Below, in pieces: positions 9,378 through 17,706 of a DNA stretch of 64,000 bases; the stretch's first letter is position 1, and every line of letters begins with the position of its first letter. This stretch comes from Pannonibacter tanglangensis. GTDB taxonomy: Bacteria > Pseudomonadota > Alphaproteobacteria > Rhizobiales > Stappiaceae. The translations under genes and the position numbers were made by a program. The stretch lies in NCBI RefSeq assembly GCF_009915685.1, contig NZ_JAABLP010000003.1; one strand, written 5' to 3'. Under the pieces are notes generated by a model. It was not told the DNA's origin. It searched no databases and worked only from the letters and a program-made list of their open reading frames with translations.

Positions 9378-10754
9378 ATGCCCCTGACGAATGTGCAAGC
9401 CCGCGATGTCCAATCGCTGCTCCACCCCTACACCCAGCTCCATAAGCTCGTGGATACGGGCCCGCTCGTGCTGGAACACGGCAAGGGCGTGTTCATTTAC
9501 GACACGCAGGGCAAGGAATATCTCGAGGGCATGTCCGGCCTGTGGTGCGCCGGGCTCGGCTTCGGCGACGAGGAGCTGATCGAGGCCGCCCGCGAGCAGC
9601 TGTCACGGCTGCCCTACTACCATCTCTTCGGCGGCAAGGGCATGGAGCCGGCGATCGAGCTGGCGGAACGGCTGAAGGACATCGCGCCGATGCCGGTGTC
9701 CAAGGTGTTCTACACCTCGTCGGGCTCGGAGGCGAACGACACCCAGATCAAGCTGGCCTGGTACTACAACAACGCCCGCGGCAAGCCGCAGAAGAAGAAG
9801 ATCATCAGCCGCGTGAAGGCGTATCACGGCGTGACGGTGATGGCCGCTTCGCTCACCGGCCTGCCGGGCAACCACCGCGACTTCGACCTGCCGGTGGCCG
9901 GCGTGCTGCACACCGACTGCCCGCATCACTACCGGTTCGGCGAGGCGGGCGAGAGCGAGGCGGAATTCGTGGAGCGGATCGCCGGCAATCTGGAGGCGCT
10001 GATCGAGCGCGAGGGGGCCGACACCATTGCCGCCTTCATCGCCGAGCCGGTGATGGGGGCCGGCGGCGTCATCGTGCCGCCGCAGGGCTACTATCCGCGC
10101 ATCGTCGAGATCCTGAAGGCCAACGACATCCTGTTCATCGACGACGAGGTGATCAACGGCTTCGGGCGGACGGGCAACTGGTGGGGCTGTCAGACCATGG
10201 GCTTCACGCCGGACACCATCTCCTGCGCCAAGCAGCTGACGTCGGCCTATGTCCCGCTCGGTGCCGTGCTGCTGCCCGAGGAGATGTACCAGGCCTTCGT
10301 CGAGCAGAGCCGCAAGATCGGCACCTTCGGCCACGGCTTCACCTACGGCGGCCATCCGCTCGGCTGTGCGGTGGGGGCCAAGGCCCTCGACATCTACAAG
10401 AGCCGCGACATCGTCGGACGCGTGCGCGGGCTGGCGCCGCAGTTCGCCGCCCGCATCGGCCGGCTGGCCGATCATCCGCTGGTCGGAGACGTGCGCTGCA
10501 GCGGTCTGGTGGGTGGCGTCGAGCTGGTGGCCGACAAGGCCAGCCGCCGGTCCTTCGACCTGACGCAGGGCGTCGGGCTGGCCTGTGCGAAGGCCTGCGA
10601 GGCGGAGGGACTGATCCTGCGCGCCATCGGCGACACGATCGCCATCTGCCCGCCCATGGTCATTTCTGCCGAAGAACTGGACATGTTGTTCGACCGTCTC
10701 GAGACGGCGCTTGACACCACGGAGGCGCATGTCCGGCGCGAAAACTTGCGCTGA
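9378..10754 (+). CDS. Class III aminotransferase (omega-amino acid / amine type)
   Basis: PLP-dependent aminotransferase, 458 aa. The PLP lysine is Lys285 in SCAKQLTSAYVPLGA; the cofactor-ring Asp is in FIDDEVINGFGRTG; SSGSEANDT binds phosphate. Overall pattern (YPRIVEILKANDILF, FGHGFTYGGHPLGC) is that of omega-amino-acid or amine:pyruvate transaminases that use beta-alanine, GABA, taurine or putrescine-like donors; the precise donor cannot be assigned. SD AGAGGA about 8 nt before ATG. An excellent intrinsic terminator follows 27 bp after the stop, so the gene appears monocistronic. Confidence 0.9.
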   Translation: MPLTNVQARDVQSLLHPYTQLHKLVDTGPLVLEHGKGVFIYDTQGKEYLEGMSGLWCAGLGFGDEELIEAAREQLSRLPYYHLFGGKGMEPAIELAERLKDIAPMPVSKVFYTSSGSEANDTQIKLAWYYNNARGKPQKKKIISRVKAYHGVTVMAASLTGLPGNHRDFDLPVAGVLHTDCPHHYRFGEAGESEAEFVERIAGNLEALIEREGADTIAAFIAEPVMGAGGVIVPPQGYYPRIVEILKANDILFIDDEVINGFGRTGNWWGCQTMGFTPDTISCAKQLTSAYVPLGAVLLPEEMYQAFVEQSRKIGTFGHGFTYGGHPLGCAVGAKALDIYKSRDIVGRVRGLAPQFAARIGRLADHPLVGDVRCSGLVGGVELVADKASRRSFDLTQGVGLACAKACEAEGLILRAIGDTIAICPPMVISAEELDMLFDRLETALDTTEAHVRRENLR

Positions 10755-10781
10755 CGTGAAAGAGCCACAGATTTCCTGCGA

Positions 10782-10808
10782 AAAGGCCCGGTTCGGGCCT
10801 TTTCCTTT
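10782..10808 (+). terminator. Intrinsic terminator after the aminotransferase
   Basis: Perfect 10-bp stem AAAAGGCCCG / CGGGCCTTTT with loop GTT, continuing into a T-rich tail. The A-rich 5' arm could make it work in both directions. Confidence 0.9.
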
Positions 10809-10988
10809 TGGCGCCGCACGCGTAATGCTTAAAGGATCGTAAACCCTCCCGGGTGACGATAAGGATAATCTAGCAGCGCCAGTGTTTTGCACTGCAAAAG
10901 AACTGTCGGATTTTGCCAGCTGGCCATAAGCCCGCCGCAATCGATGTGCATTTAAGTATCTGTCAACCCTCTAGCCGGACTGACGTAC

Positions 10989-11114
10989 ATGACGAGCGCC
11001 CCTGAAAAGAAAACTGCAAACGTTCCGAACCTCGTGCAACAGTACAAGCCGCTGGCCATCCAGGCCGTGTCGGCAGCCATCACTGCCAAGGCCGGGACGT
11101 CCGCCAAGCGGTAA
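10989..11114 (+). CDS. Small basic protein of unknown function (41 aa)
   Basis: Short open frame from ATG to TAA. It encodes a Lys-rich N-terminus (APEKKTANVPNLVQQYKP) followed by an Ala-rich amphipathic stretch (LAIQAVSAAITAKAG) and a basic end (SAKR). It begins about 180 bp after the aminotransferase terminator, so it would need its own promoter. The balanced codon use, with preferred C/G third positions, and an acceptable amphipathic helix support a real gene; the lack of a clear SD and of a recognised family weigh against it. No function can be offered. Confidence 0.45.
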   Translation: MTSAPEKKTANVPNLVQQYKPLAIQAVSAAITAKAGTSAKR

Positions 11115-11598
11115 TCCCGTCGAGCCAAGCCCCGGCGCCGGAAGCCCCCTTCCGCGCCGGAGGGCTCGCCCGCTCCGCTTCGTCGCGCCTGCTGATCCCG
11201 CGCCGGATCATCAACTGCGTGCGACCCAGCCCCATGCTCGCAGTCCTTTCGGACCTGCTGCGGCCCCGGTCACGCCGCTCCCGAGCCGATTGCATGGCTT
11301 GAGCCGGATCTGCACGGTGCGCTCCTCTGAAGGTCCGCTCTGGTCCGACCGTTTCCCGGCTGGCCGCCCCCGCAAGGCGAGCCTTCCCGTCGGATCCTCC
11401 CCGAGCCTTTTGTCCGCCAGGCGCAACCGTCCCGCTCCCGAGGCGTGAGCCGCCCAAGAACAGACGTCCAGACCCAGACGCCTGCCCGAGGGCGGATCAG
11501 CCGGATAGTTCGCTGTCAAATCAATAACTTCGGCTTGGCCGAATCAGGTTTTGCGTGCATCGTCCGCACGGGAGCAGGTCAAGGCGGAGCACCGGGAC
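11115..11598. other. 484-bp intergenic without a supported gene
   Basis: GC-rich stretch between the 41-aa frame and corA. Open frames on the minus strand here are Arg/Gly/Ser-rich and lack start signals or family resemblance. The last 60 bp (TCAATAACTT...) are less GC-rich and probably contain the corA promoter. No hairpin with a T-run was seen. Confidence 0.5.
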
Positions 11599-12573
11599 AT
11601 GATCATTGCCTACACCCCGACGTCCACCGGCTTCGCGCGCTCGGAAGTTCCGGCCGGCGGCACGATCCCTCTGACCGCAGTCTGGATCGACCTGTTCAAT
11701 CCGACGCATGAGGAGCAGCTGGCGGCCGAGCACCTCATGGGCGCGGAGATCCCGACCCGGGAGGAAATCGCCTCGATCGAAACCTCCGAGCGGCTTTATG
11801 ACGAGCCGGGCGCGATCGTGATGACCGCGCTGCTGCCCATGGCGGCGCGGATGCCGGACCCGAAGATGTCGTCCGTCACCTTCGTCTTGAGCGCCAAGCG
11901 CCTCGTCACCGTCCGGTACGGCGAGCCACAGTCGATCATCAACTGCTCGCGCCGGGTCCAGAGCGACTCGACCATCCCCCGCAACGGGCCGGGCATCCTG
12001 TTCGTGATGCTGGACATCATCATCGACCGTTGCGCCGACGTGCTGGAAGAGGCCTCGGACGCCTTCGACAAGCTCTCCTCCCGCGTCTTCGAGGAGGGCC
12101 TGAGCTCGCGCCAGGCCGACACCTACCGGGCGGCGATCCGCACCCAGGGGCGCATCGGCCTGCAGGTGGCCCGCATGCATGACGTCTGCGCCAGCCTCAT
12201 CCGGCTGTTCCTGTTCCTCTCCAGCCGTGCCACGCGGGTCAATCTCACCGAGGACCAGGTGGCGAGCTGCAAGACCTTCGGCCGTGACATCCAGTCGATC
12301 AAGGAACATGCGGACGCGCTCGACACCAAGCTTGCGTTCCTGCTTGACGCGACCGTCGGCCTCGTCAATCTCGAGCAGAACCAGATCATCAAGATCTTCT
12401 CGGTCGTGGCGGTCATCTTCATGCCGCCCACGCTGATCGCATCCGTCTACGGCATGAACTTCGCCGCAATGCCCGAGCTGCAATGGGCCTACGGGTACCC
12501 CTACTCGCTCGGGCTGATGCTTGTCTCGGTCGCTTTGACCTTCCTCTATTTCCGCCTCAAGAAGCTGCTCTAG
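11599..12573 (+). CDS. CorA-family magnesium/divalent-cation channel
   Basis: 324-aa CorA-type channel subunit that forms membrane pentamers for Mg2+ (or Co2+/Ni2+) uptake. A large acidic N-terminal cytoplasmic domain with long helices (about residues 130-260) is followed by two C-terminal membrane segments; the pore signature YGMNF is at about residue 293. Start chosen at the ATG giving IIAYTP with GGAG 9-10 nt upstream. The sequence lacks the strongly basic extreme C-terminus of some CorA proteins, ending RLKKLL. Convergent with pdxH, 12 bp apart. Confidence 0.9.
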   Translation: MIIAYTPTSTGFARSEVPAGGTIPLTAVWIDLFNPTHEEQLAAEHLMGAEIPTREEIASIETSERLYDEPGAIVMTALLPMAARMPDPKMSSVTFVLSAKRLVTVRYGEPQSIINCSRRVQSDSTIPRNGPGILFVMLDIIIDRCADVLEEASDAFDKLSSRVFEEGLSSRQADTYRAAIRTQGRIGLQVARMHDVCASLIRLFLFLSSRATRVNLTEDQVASCKTFGRDIQSIKEHADALDTKLAFLLDATVGLVNLEQNQIIKIFSVVAVIFMPPTLIASVYGMNFAAMPELQWAYGYPYSLGLMLVSVALTFLYFRLKKLL

Positions 12574-12585
12574 GCGCGAAGGCTC

Positions 12586-13224
12586 TCACGGGTAGAGCCG
12601 CAGCTTCTGCCAGGCGACGTCGGCCGACGGGCGGATGAAGCGGACGCGGTCATGCAGGCGGAAGGGGCGGTCATGCCAGAACTCGATCTCGAGCGGCGTG
12701 ATGCGCAGGCCGGTCCAGTGCTCCGGACGCGGGATATCGCCGATGCCGAACTTCGCGGTGTAGCGCGCCACTTCCTTTTCCAGGGCAAAGCGGCTCTCCA
12801 GCGGCCGGGACTGCTTCGAGGCCCAGGCCCCGATGCGGCTGCCGCGCGGACGCGAGAGATAGTACTCGTCGGCCTCCGCGTCGCTCACCAGATCGACGAG
12901 GCCGCGCACCCGCACCTGCCGGCGCAGCGACTTCCAGTGGAAGCAGAGGGCCGCCTTGCGGGCCGAGAGGAGTTCGCGGCCCTTGGCGCTCTCCAGATTG
13001 GTGTAGAACACGAACCCCCGCGGGTCGAAGCCCTTGAGCAGCACCATGCGGACATTCGGCAGCCCGTCCGGGTCCACCGTGGCCAGCGCCATGGCGTTCG
13101 GGTCGTTGAGTTCCTTCGGCTCGGCATCGGCAAGCCACGCCGCGAACAGGTCGAACGGCTCTGCGGCTTCCGTGAAATCACCGTTTGTTAAGTCTTTTGC
13201 GGAAGTGTCGTCGATGTGGGTCAT
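12586..13224 (-). CDS. pdxH: Pyridoxamine 5'-phosphate oxidase
   Basis: FMN-dependent enzyme converting pyridoxamine- or pyridoxine-5'-phosphate to PLP. The 212-aa length is typical. Characteristic segments are NAMALATVDPDGLPNVRMVLLKG (FMN binding region, about residues 42-64), FYTNLESAKGRELL, ALCFHWKSLRRQVRVRG, SRPRGSRIGAWAS and the C-terminal signature EFWHDRPFRLHDRVRF. It is divergent from the surface-lipoprotein gene (about 90 bp), an arrangement common in rhizobial genomes. Confidence 0.96.
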   Translation of the reverse strand: MTHIDDTSAKDLTNGDFTEAAEPFDLFAAWLADAEPKELNDPNAMALATVDPDGLPNVRMVLLKGFDPRGFVFYTNLESAKGRELLSARKAALCFHWKSLRRQVRVRGLVDLVSDAEADEYYLSRPRGSRIGAWASKQSRPLESRFALEKEVARYTAKFGIGDIPRPEHWTGLRITPLEIEFWHDRPFRLHDRVRFIRPSADVAWQKLRLYP

Positions 13225-13315
13225 TGGCTCGGCAGGCTGTCAGATGTGGGTATCCGGGGCGGGATATCCGGCCGCCTCCGGGACGGCTGGATCCGGGTGA
13301 GAAGGGCCCTTGGTG

Positions 13316-13771
13316 ATGCGTAACCTTCCATATCCGACGCTCCTTTCCAAGCACTACGGACTGGCTGCGGCCATTTTGTCCGGTTCGCTCGTGCTCGGCG
13401 GATGCGCGCAGATCTCCTCGCCCCTTGCCAGTTACGACGGACCGGCGGCCGTGGATGTCACCGGGTCGACCAACGGAGCAGGCACCGCCTCCGATCTGGA
13501 GATCGACACCACCGACCGCGCGGTGATCGCCCTCGCCCTGACACGGGCGCCGGTGGCCGGCGCGGCGGTCGAGATCCCGTGGCTGAACCCGGAAAGCGGC
13601 AACTCCGGCACCATCACGGCGCTGGGACGCGAGGGCGAGCAGGTGCCCGGCTGCATGGCCTTCCAGACCACTGCCAACACGATCCAGGGTGTGAAGGCCT
13701 ACAGCGGCAATGCCTGCCGCGACCTGCGCCAGGAGCTGCAGGTCATCGGCATTGCCGAGGCCGCCCGCTAG
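13316..13771 (+). CDS. RT0821/Lpp0805-family surface lipoprotein
   Basis: Short outer-membrane lipoprotein of the 17-kDa surface-antigen group. A hydrophobic signal ends in the lipobox LVLGGC (Cys near residue 27). The C-terminal domain has the family pattern IPWLNPESGNSGTITAL, then a conserved Cys and CRDLRQEL. 151 aa from ATG 13316; a GTG at 13313 and a TTG at 13310 are alternative starts behind the GAAGGG SD. Role probably structural at the envelope; the exact function of the family is unknown. Confidence 0.8.
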   Translation: MRNLPYPTLLSKHYGLAAAILSGSLVLGGCAQISSPLASYDGPAAVDVTGSTNGAGTASDLEIDTTDRAVIALALTRAPVAGAAVEIPWLNPESGNSGTITALGREGEQVPGCMAFQTTANTIQGVKAYSGNACRDLRQELQVIGIAEAAR

Positions 13772-13908
13772 ATGACGCAGGGTCAGCCCGGAACAAGCCC
13801 GATCTGGCAACACTGGCTCTCGCACCTTATATGCCAGTCAAGTTAAAGTGACGGGCAAACGGCGGCGCCGAACCCCGGCGCCCTGCCCCCCAGACCATTG
13901 GACCTCAG

Positions 13909-14925
13909 ATGCGCGACCCCTATTCTGTTCTTGGCGTCCCCAAGTCGTCGACCGAGCAGGACATCAAGCGGGCTTTCCGCAAGCTTGCCAAGCAGTACCA
14001 CCCGGACCAGAACGCCAACAATCCGGATGCCCAGTCCCGCTTTGCCGAGATCAACCAGGCCTACGAGATCCTGGGGGACAAGGACAAACGCCAGAAGTTC
14101 GACCGCGGCGAGATCGACGCCGAGGGCAAGCCCCGCTTTCAGGCGCACGGCTTTGACGGCTTCTCCGACTTCGACCCTTTCCGTGATGCCGGCCGCGACG
14201 CCGGCGCGAACCGCGGCTTCCGCGCGTCCGGGGGCATGGGCGGCGGCGGAATGGGCGGCGGCGGCTTCGACGATATCCTGAACGACATTCTCGGCGGCTT
14301 CGGCGGCCGCCGCGCCGGTGCCGGCGCGGGGTATGGCGCGGGCGCTGGCGGGGGCGCGGCCGGGGGCGCGGGCCGCTCGTCGATGCCCCAGGCCGGCAAG
14401 AACGTGGACCTGCTCCTGCAGGTCACGCTGGAGGAGCTTGGTCGCGACGGCAAGGCCCGCATCACCCTGCCCTCCGGCAAGAGCGTCGAGCTGAAGATCC
14501 CGGCCGGGACCGAGGAAGGCGACAAGATCCGCCTGCGCGGCCAGGGGCAACCCGGCCTCAACGGCGGACCGGCGGGCGATGCCGTGGTGGAAATCCGGCT
14601 GCGTCCGCACCGGCTGTTCGAGGTCAAGGGCTCGGACCTGCACCTGAACCTTCCGCTCACCCTCTACGAGGCCGTTCTCGGGGCCAAGGTGCGCACGCCG
14701 ACACTGGACGGCGCGGTGAACCTGACGATCCCGGCCGGATCGAGCAGTGGCAAGGTCATGCGGCTGAAAGGCAAGGGGCTTCCGACCAAGGCCGGCGGCC
14801 ATGGGGACCTGCTGGTCCGGCTGGAGATCATCCTGCCGCCACACGGCGACGAGGAGCTCGAGACCCTGATGAAGGCCTGGAAGGAAATCACGCCCTATCC
14901 GGCCCGGGGGCCCGAGTTCGACTGA
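13909..14925 (+). CDS. DnaJ-like co-chaperone (CbpA type)
   Basis: 338-aa Hsp40. The J domain occupies residues 3-68 with the HPD motif (YHPDQN) that stimulates DnaK. It is followed by a very long Gly-rich linker (about 75-155) with GGGG runs and an Arg/Ala section, then two beta-barrel substrate-binding domains (about 165-325). There is no CxxCxGxG zinc finger, so it is the class II/CbpA type rather than DnaJ itself. 137 bp after the surface lipoprotein gene. Confidence 0.9.
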   Translation: MRDPYSVLGVPKSSTEQDIKRAFRKLAKQYHPDQNANNPDAQSRFAEINQAYEILGDKDKRQKFDRGEIDAEGKPRFQAHGFDGFSDFDPFRDAGRDAGANRGFRASGGMGGGGMGGGGFDDILNDILGGFGGRRAGAGAGYGAGAGGGAAGGAGRSSMPQAGKNVDLLLQVTLEELGRDGKARITLPSGKSVELKIPAGTEEGDKIRLRGQGQPGLNGGPAGDAVVEIRLRPHRLFEVKGSDLHLNLPLTLYEAVLGAKVRTPTLDGAVNLTIPAGSSSGKVMRLKGKGLPTKAGGHGDLLVRLEIILPPHGDEELETLMKAWKEITPYPARGPEFD

Positions 14926-14993
14926 CGGTCCGTCTGCGGCTTGCAGCCAGGCGCGGTCCGTTCCCGGTCACCGGGAACGGCTGCGCTCCCGTC

Positions 14994-15740
14994 TCAGCCC
15001 TTGCCCTTTGCCATGAAGGCCGTGAAGGCGGCGACGGCTTCGGCCGAGGACAGGCGCTGGCCGAAGAGCCGGGCCTCCTCGTCCATGCGGGCGAGCAGGT
15101 CGCTGCGGTCGCCCCGCAGGAGGTCACGCGACAGGCGCATGGCTTCCACCGGCTTTGCGGCGATGGCCCGGGCCGTTGCCATGGCCCGGGCCTCAAGCTC
15201 GTCCTCGGCGACGACGTGGTTGACCAGCCCGGCGGCCTGCGCGGCCTCTGCCGAAAAGCCTTCGCCCAGACACAGCAGCTCGAAGGCCCGCTGATGTCCC
15301 ATCAGACGCGGGGCCAGCAGGCTTGAGCCGGCCTCAGGCACCAGTCCCAGATCGACGAAGGGGGACTTGATCAGCGTCCGCGGACTGGCGAAGACCATGT
15401 CGCAATGGAACAGCAGGGTGGTTCCCACCCCGATGGCCAGACCATCGACTGCGGCGACCAGCGGCTTGGCGGCGCGGACAAGCGCGTCAAGGAACGTCAG
15501 CACCGGCAGCCCGGTCAGATCGCCCTTGCCCGCATGCTGCAGGAAGTCGGCAATGTCGTTTCCGGCCGTGAAGGCGCCAGGGCTGCCACAGATCAGGTGG
15601 CAGCGGACCTCCGCGTCCGCATCACCGGCCTTCAGGCCCTCGGCGAGGGCGAGGTACATCTCGCCGGTGATGGCATTCTTCTTGTCCGGCCGGTCGAAAC
15701 GCAGAACGTTGACGCCGGCTTCCCTGTGCATGCGGATCAT
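14994..15740 (-). CDS. Enoyl-CoA hydratase/isomerase family protein
   Basis: 248-aa crotonase-fold enzyme. DRPDKKNAIT, the first oxyanion-hole segment (FTAGNDIADF) and the second (AVDGLAIGVGTTL) are present; FVDLGLVPEAGSSLL carries the catalytic-loop region. It is translated from ATG with GGAGG a few bases upstream, 20 bp after the acyl-CoA dehydrogenase stop, hence probably one operon catalysing successive beta-oxidation-like steps. At the usual second catalytic glutamate site the sequence reads PEAGSS, which fits hydratase/isomerase enzymes such as PaaG/CaiD-like ones; exact substrate unknown. Confidence 0.88.
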   Translation of the reverse strand: MIRMHREAGVNVLRFDRPDKKNAITGEMYLALAEGLKAGDADAEVRCHLICGSPGAFTAGNDIADFLQHAGKGDLTGLPVLTFLDALVRAAKPLVAAVDGLAIGVGTTLLFHCDMVFASPRTLIKSPFVDLGLVPEAGSSLLAPRLMGHQRAFELLCLGEGFSAEAAQAAGLVNHVVAEDELEARAMATARAIAAKPVEAMRLSRDLLRGDRSDLLARMDEEARLFGQRLSSAEAVAAFTAFMAKGKG

Positions 15741-15760
15741 GACGGTCCTCCCTCCGGCGT

Positions 15761-17539
15761 TCAGGACGCCAGAGCCATCGGGTCATAGGAAAGGATGCTG
15801 TCGGCGGCACCCATGACATCGCGCGCCAGGCCGCCCACCTCCACCAGCAGCGTCTCGGCAAAGAACCGCGCCAGCAGCCGCCGATGGGCGGTGGCCTTCG
15901 GATCACGATCCTCGACCAGAGCCCCCTTCGTCAGCAGCGCGGCACCGAAGGTCAGCCCGGTGAGACGGAGGTAAGGGGTCGCACCGGCAAGGGCTTCCGC
16001 GACGCGTCCCCCGGCCTGCGCCTCCATCATCCAGTCGGTGGCGCGACCAAGGTCGGCGATGGCCGCGCTCAGCGGATCCGACAGCGCCTTGACCCCGGCA
16101 TCGGAATGCGCGGCGGCGGCGGCGGCAAGGGCCGAAAGCTCGTCGATGAACCCTTTCACGTGGGCGCCGCCGGCGAGCGGCAGCTTGCGCTGGATCAGGT
16201 CGATGGCCTGAATGCCGTTGGTGCCCTCGTAAATCGTCGAGATGCGCACGTCGCGCAGATGCTGCGCCGCGCCGGTTTCCTCGATGAAGCCCATGCCACC
16301 GTGGATCTGGATGCCGAGCGAGGCACTCTCGACGCCGAAATCGGTGGAGATGGCCTTGGCGAGGGGCGTCAGCAGCCCGGCCCGGTCCGACCAGAACGCG
16401 CGGTCCTCTGCCGTCGTCGACAGGCGGGCCCGGTCGATGGCATGGGCGCAGGCGTAGCAGATCGCGCGCGACACCTGGGTCCGCGCCTGCATGCCAAGCA
16501 GCATGCGCTTCACGTCAGGATGCGCCGCAATCAGGCTCATCCCCTTGCTGTCGTCACCGGGCGCCTTGCCCTGGCGCCGATCGAGCGCATAGGCAAGCGC
16601 CTTCTGGAAGGCGCGTTCGGCGACACCCAGCCCCTGGACCCCCACCGCCAGCCGGGCGTTGTTCATCATCGTGAACATGCAGGCCAGCCCCCGGTTTTCC
16701 TCGCCGACCAGCCAGCCGATGGCCCCGCCGGCATCGCCATAGATCATCGTGCAGGTGGGCGAGCCGTGGATGCCCATCTTGTGCTCGACGCCGGCGCAGC
16801 GCACGTCATTGCGCGCGCCGAGGCTGCCGTCCGGATTGACCAGCACCTTCGGGACGAGGAACAGGGAGATGCCCCGGGTGCCCGCCGGTGCGTCGGGCAG
16901 GCGGGCAAGGACCAGATGGACGATGTTGTCCGTCATGTCATGCTCGCCGTAGCTGATGTAGATTTTCTGGCCAAAGATGCGGTACGTGCCGTCGGGCTGG
17001 CGCTCGGCACGCGCCGTGAGCGCATTGAGATCGGAGCCCGCCTGCGGCTCGGTCAGGTTCATCGTGCCGGTCCACGCGCCGGAGACGAGCTTATCGAGAT
17101 AGGTGGCCTTGAGCTCTTCCGAGGCATGTTTCTCGAGCGCCTCGATGGCCCCCACCGTCAGGGTCGGGCAGATCGAAAAGGCCATCGAGCCGGAGTTCCA
17201 CATTTCCAGCGTGGCGATGTAGAGCATCAGCGGCAGGCCCTGCCCGCCATGGGCCGGGTCGGCGGCAAGCCCGTTCCAGCCGCCCTCGATCCAGCGGTGA
17301 TACAGGTCGCGCCAGGCCGGCGGCAACGTGACGGCGCCATCCCGGAACGGTGTTCCGGTCCGGTCGGCAATCGCGTTCAGCGGCGCAATCTCCTCGGCCG
17401 CGAAGCGCCCGGCCTCCGTCAGGATCGCCTCCACCAGATCGTCGCTCAGGTCTTCGACGCCCGGCAGGGAGCGCAGGTCCTCAAGGCCGGCGATATGGGT
17501 CAACGTGAAGGCAATTTCCGAAAGAGGCGCGCGATACAT
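15761..17539 (-). CDS. Acyl-CoA dehydrogenase (DmdC/long form)
   Basis: 592-aa FAD acyl-CoA dehydrogenase. The opening MYRAPLSEIAFTL and extra C-terminal domain are typical of the long DmdC-like group, which includes 3-methylmercaptopropionyl-CoA dehydrogenase and other acyl-CoA dehydrogenases. The substrate/FAD segment MNLTEPQAGSDL, the arginine-rich core and IYEGTNGIQ (catalytic Glu) are intact. ATG 17539 has GGGAGA upstream; the in-frame start 7 codons earlier lacks an SD. A perfect 18-bp palindrome lies 95 bp upstream. Without a DmdA/B/D neighbour the substrate stays open. Confidence 0.88.
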   Translation of the reverse strand: MYRAPLSEIAFTLTHIAGLEDLRSLPGVEDLSDDLVEAILTEAGRFAAEEIAPLNAIADRTGTPFRDGAVTLPPAWRDLYHRWIEGGWNGLAADPAHGGQGLPLMLYIATLEMWNSGSMAFSICPTLTVGAIEALEKHASEELKATYLDKLVSGAWTGTMNLTEPQAGSDLNALTARAERQPDGTYRIFGQKIYISYGEHDMTDNIVHLVLARLPDAPAGTRGISLFLVPKVLVNPDGSLGARNDVRCAGVEHKMGIHGSPTCTMIYGDAGGAIGWLVGEENRGLACMFTMMNNARLAVGVQGLGVAERAFQKALAYALDRRQGKAPGDDSKGMSLIAAHPDVKRMLLGMQARTQVSRAICYACAHAIDRARLSTTAEDRAFWSDRAGLLTPLAKAISTDFGVESASLGIQIHGGMGFIEETGAAQHLRDVRISTIYEGTNGIQAIDLIQRKLPLAGGAHVKGFIDELSALAAAAAAHSDAGVKALSDPLSAAIADLGRATDWMMEAQAGGRVAEALAGATPYLRLTGLTFGAALLTKGALVEDRDPKATAHRRLLARFFAETLLVEVGGLARDVMGAADSILSYDPMALAS

Positions 17540-17633
17540 CCGTTTCTCCCTTTCGCGCACGCTTCGAGCTTGACGCGGGCAAGCCGAGCCCCCAAAACGC
17601 CGCGCGACGTCATCGACTTCCGTCGAACCTATA

Positions 17634-17651
17634 GACGTTTACGTAAACGTC
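17634..17651. promoter_or_regulatory. Perfect 18-bp palindrome, probable repressor operator
   Basis: GACGTTTACGTAAACGTC is its own reverse complement. It lies in the 167-bp divergent intergenic region, 95 bp before the acyl-CoA dehydrogenase and 56 bp before the threonylcarbamoyl-AMP synthase gene. The core resembles ACGT-containing operators reported for regulators of branched-chain amino acid and fatty acid catabolism (for example MerR-type LiuR), but I have no direct proof of that identity. Confidence 0.6.
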
Positions 17652-17706
17652 AATACGTTACCCATCGGCAGGCCTGCGCGACCGTGTCTGCCGCCCCGAG
17701 GGCCAC

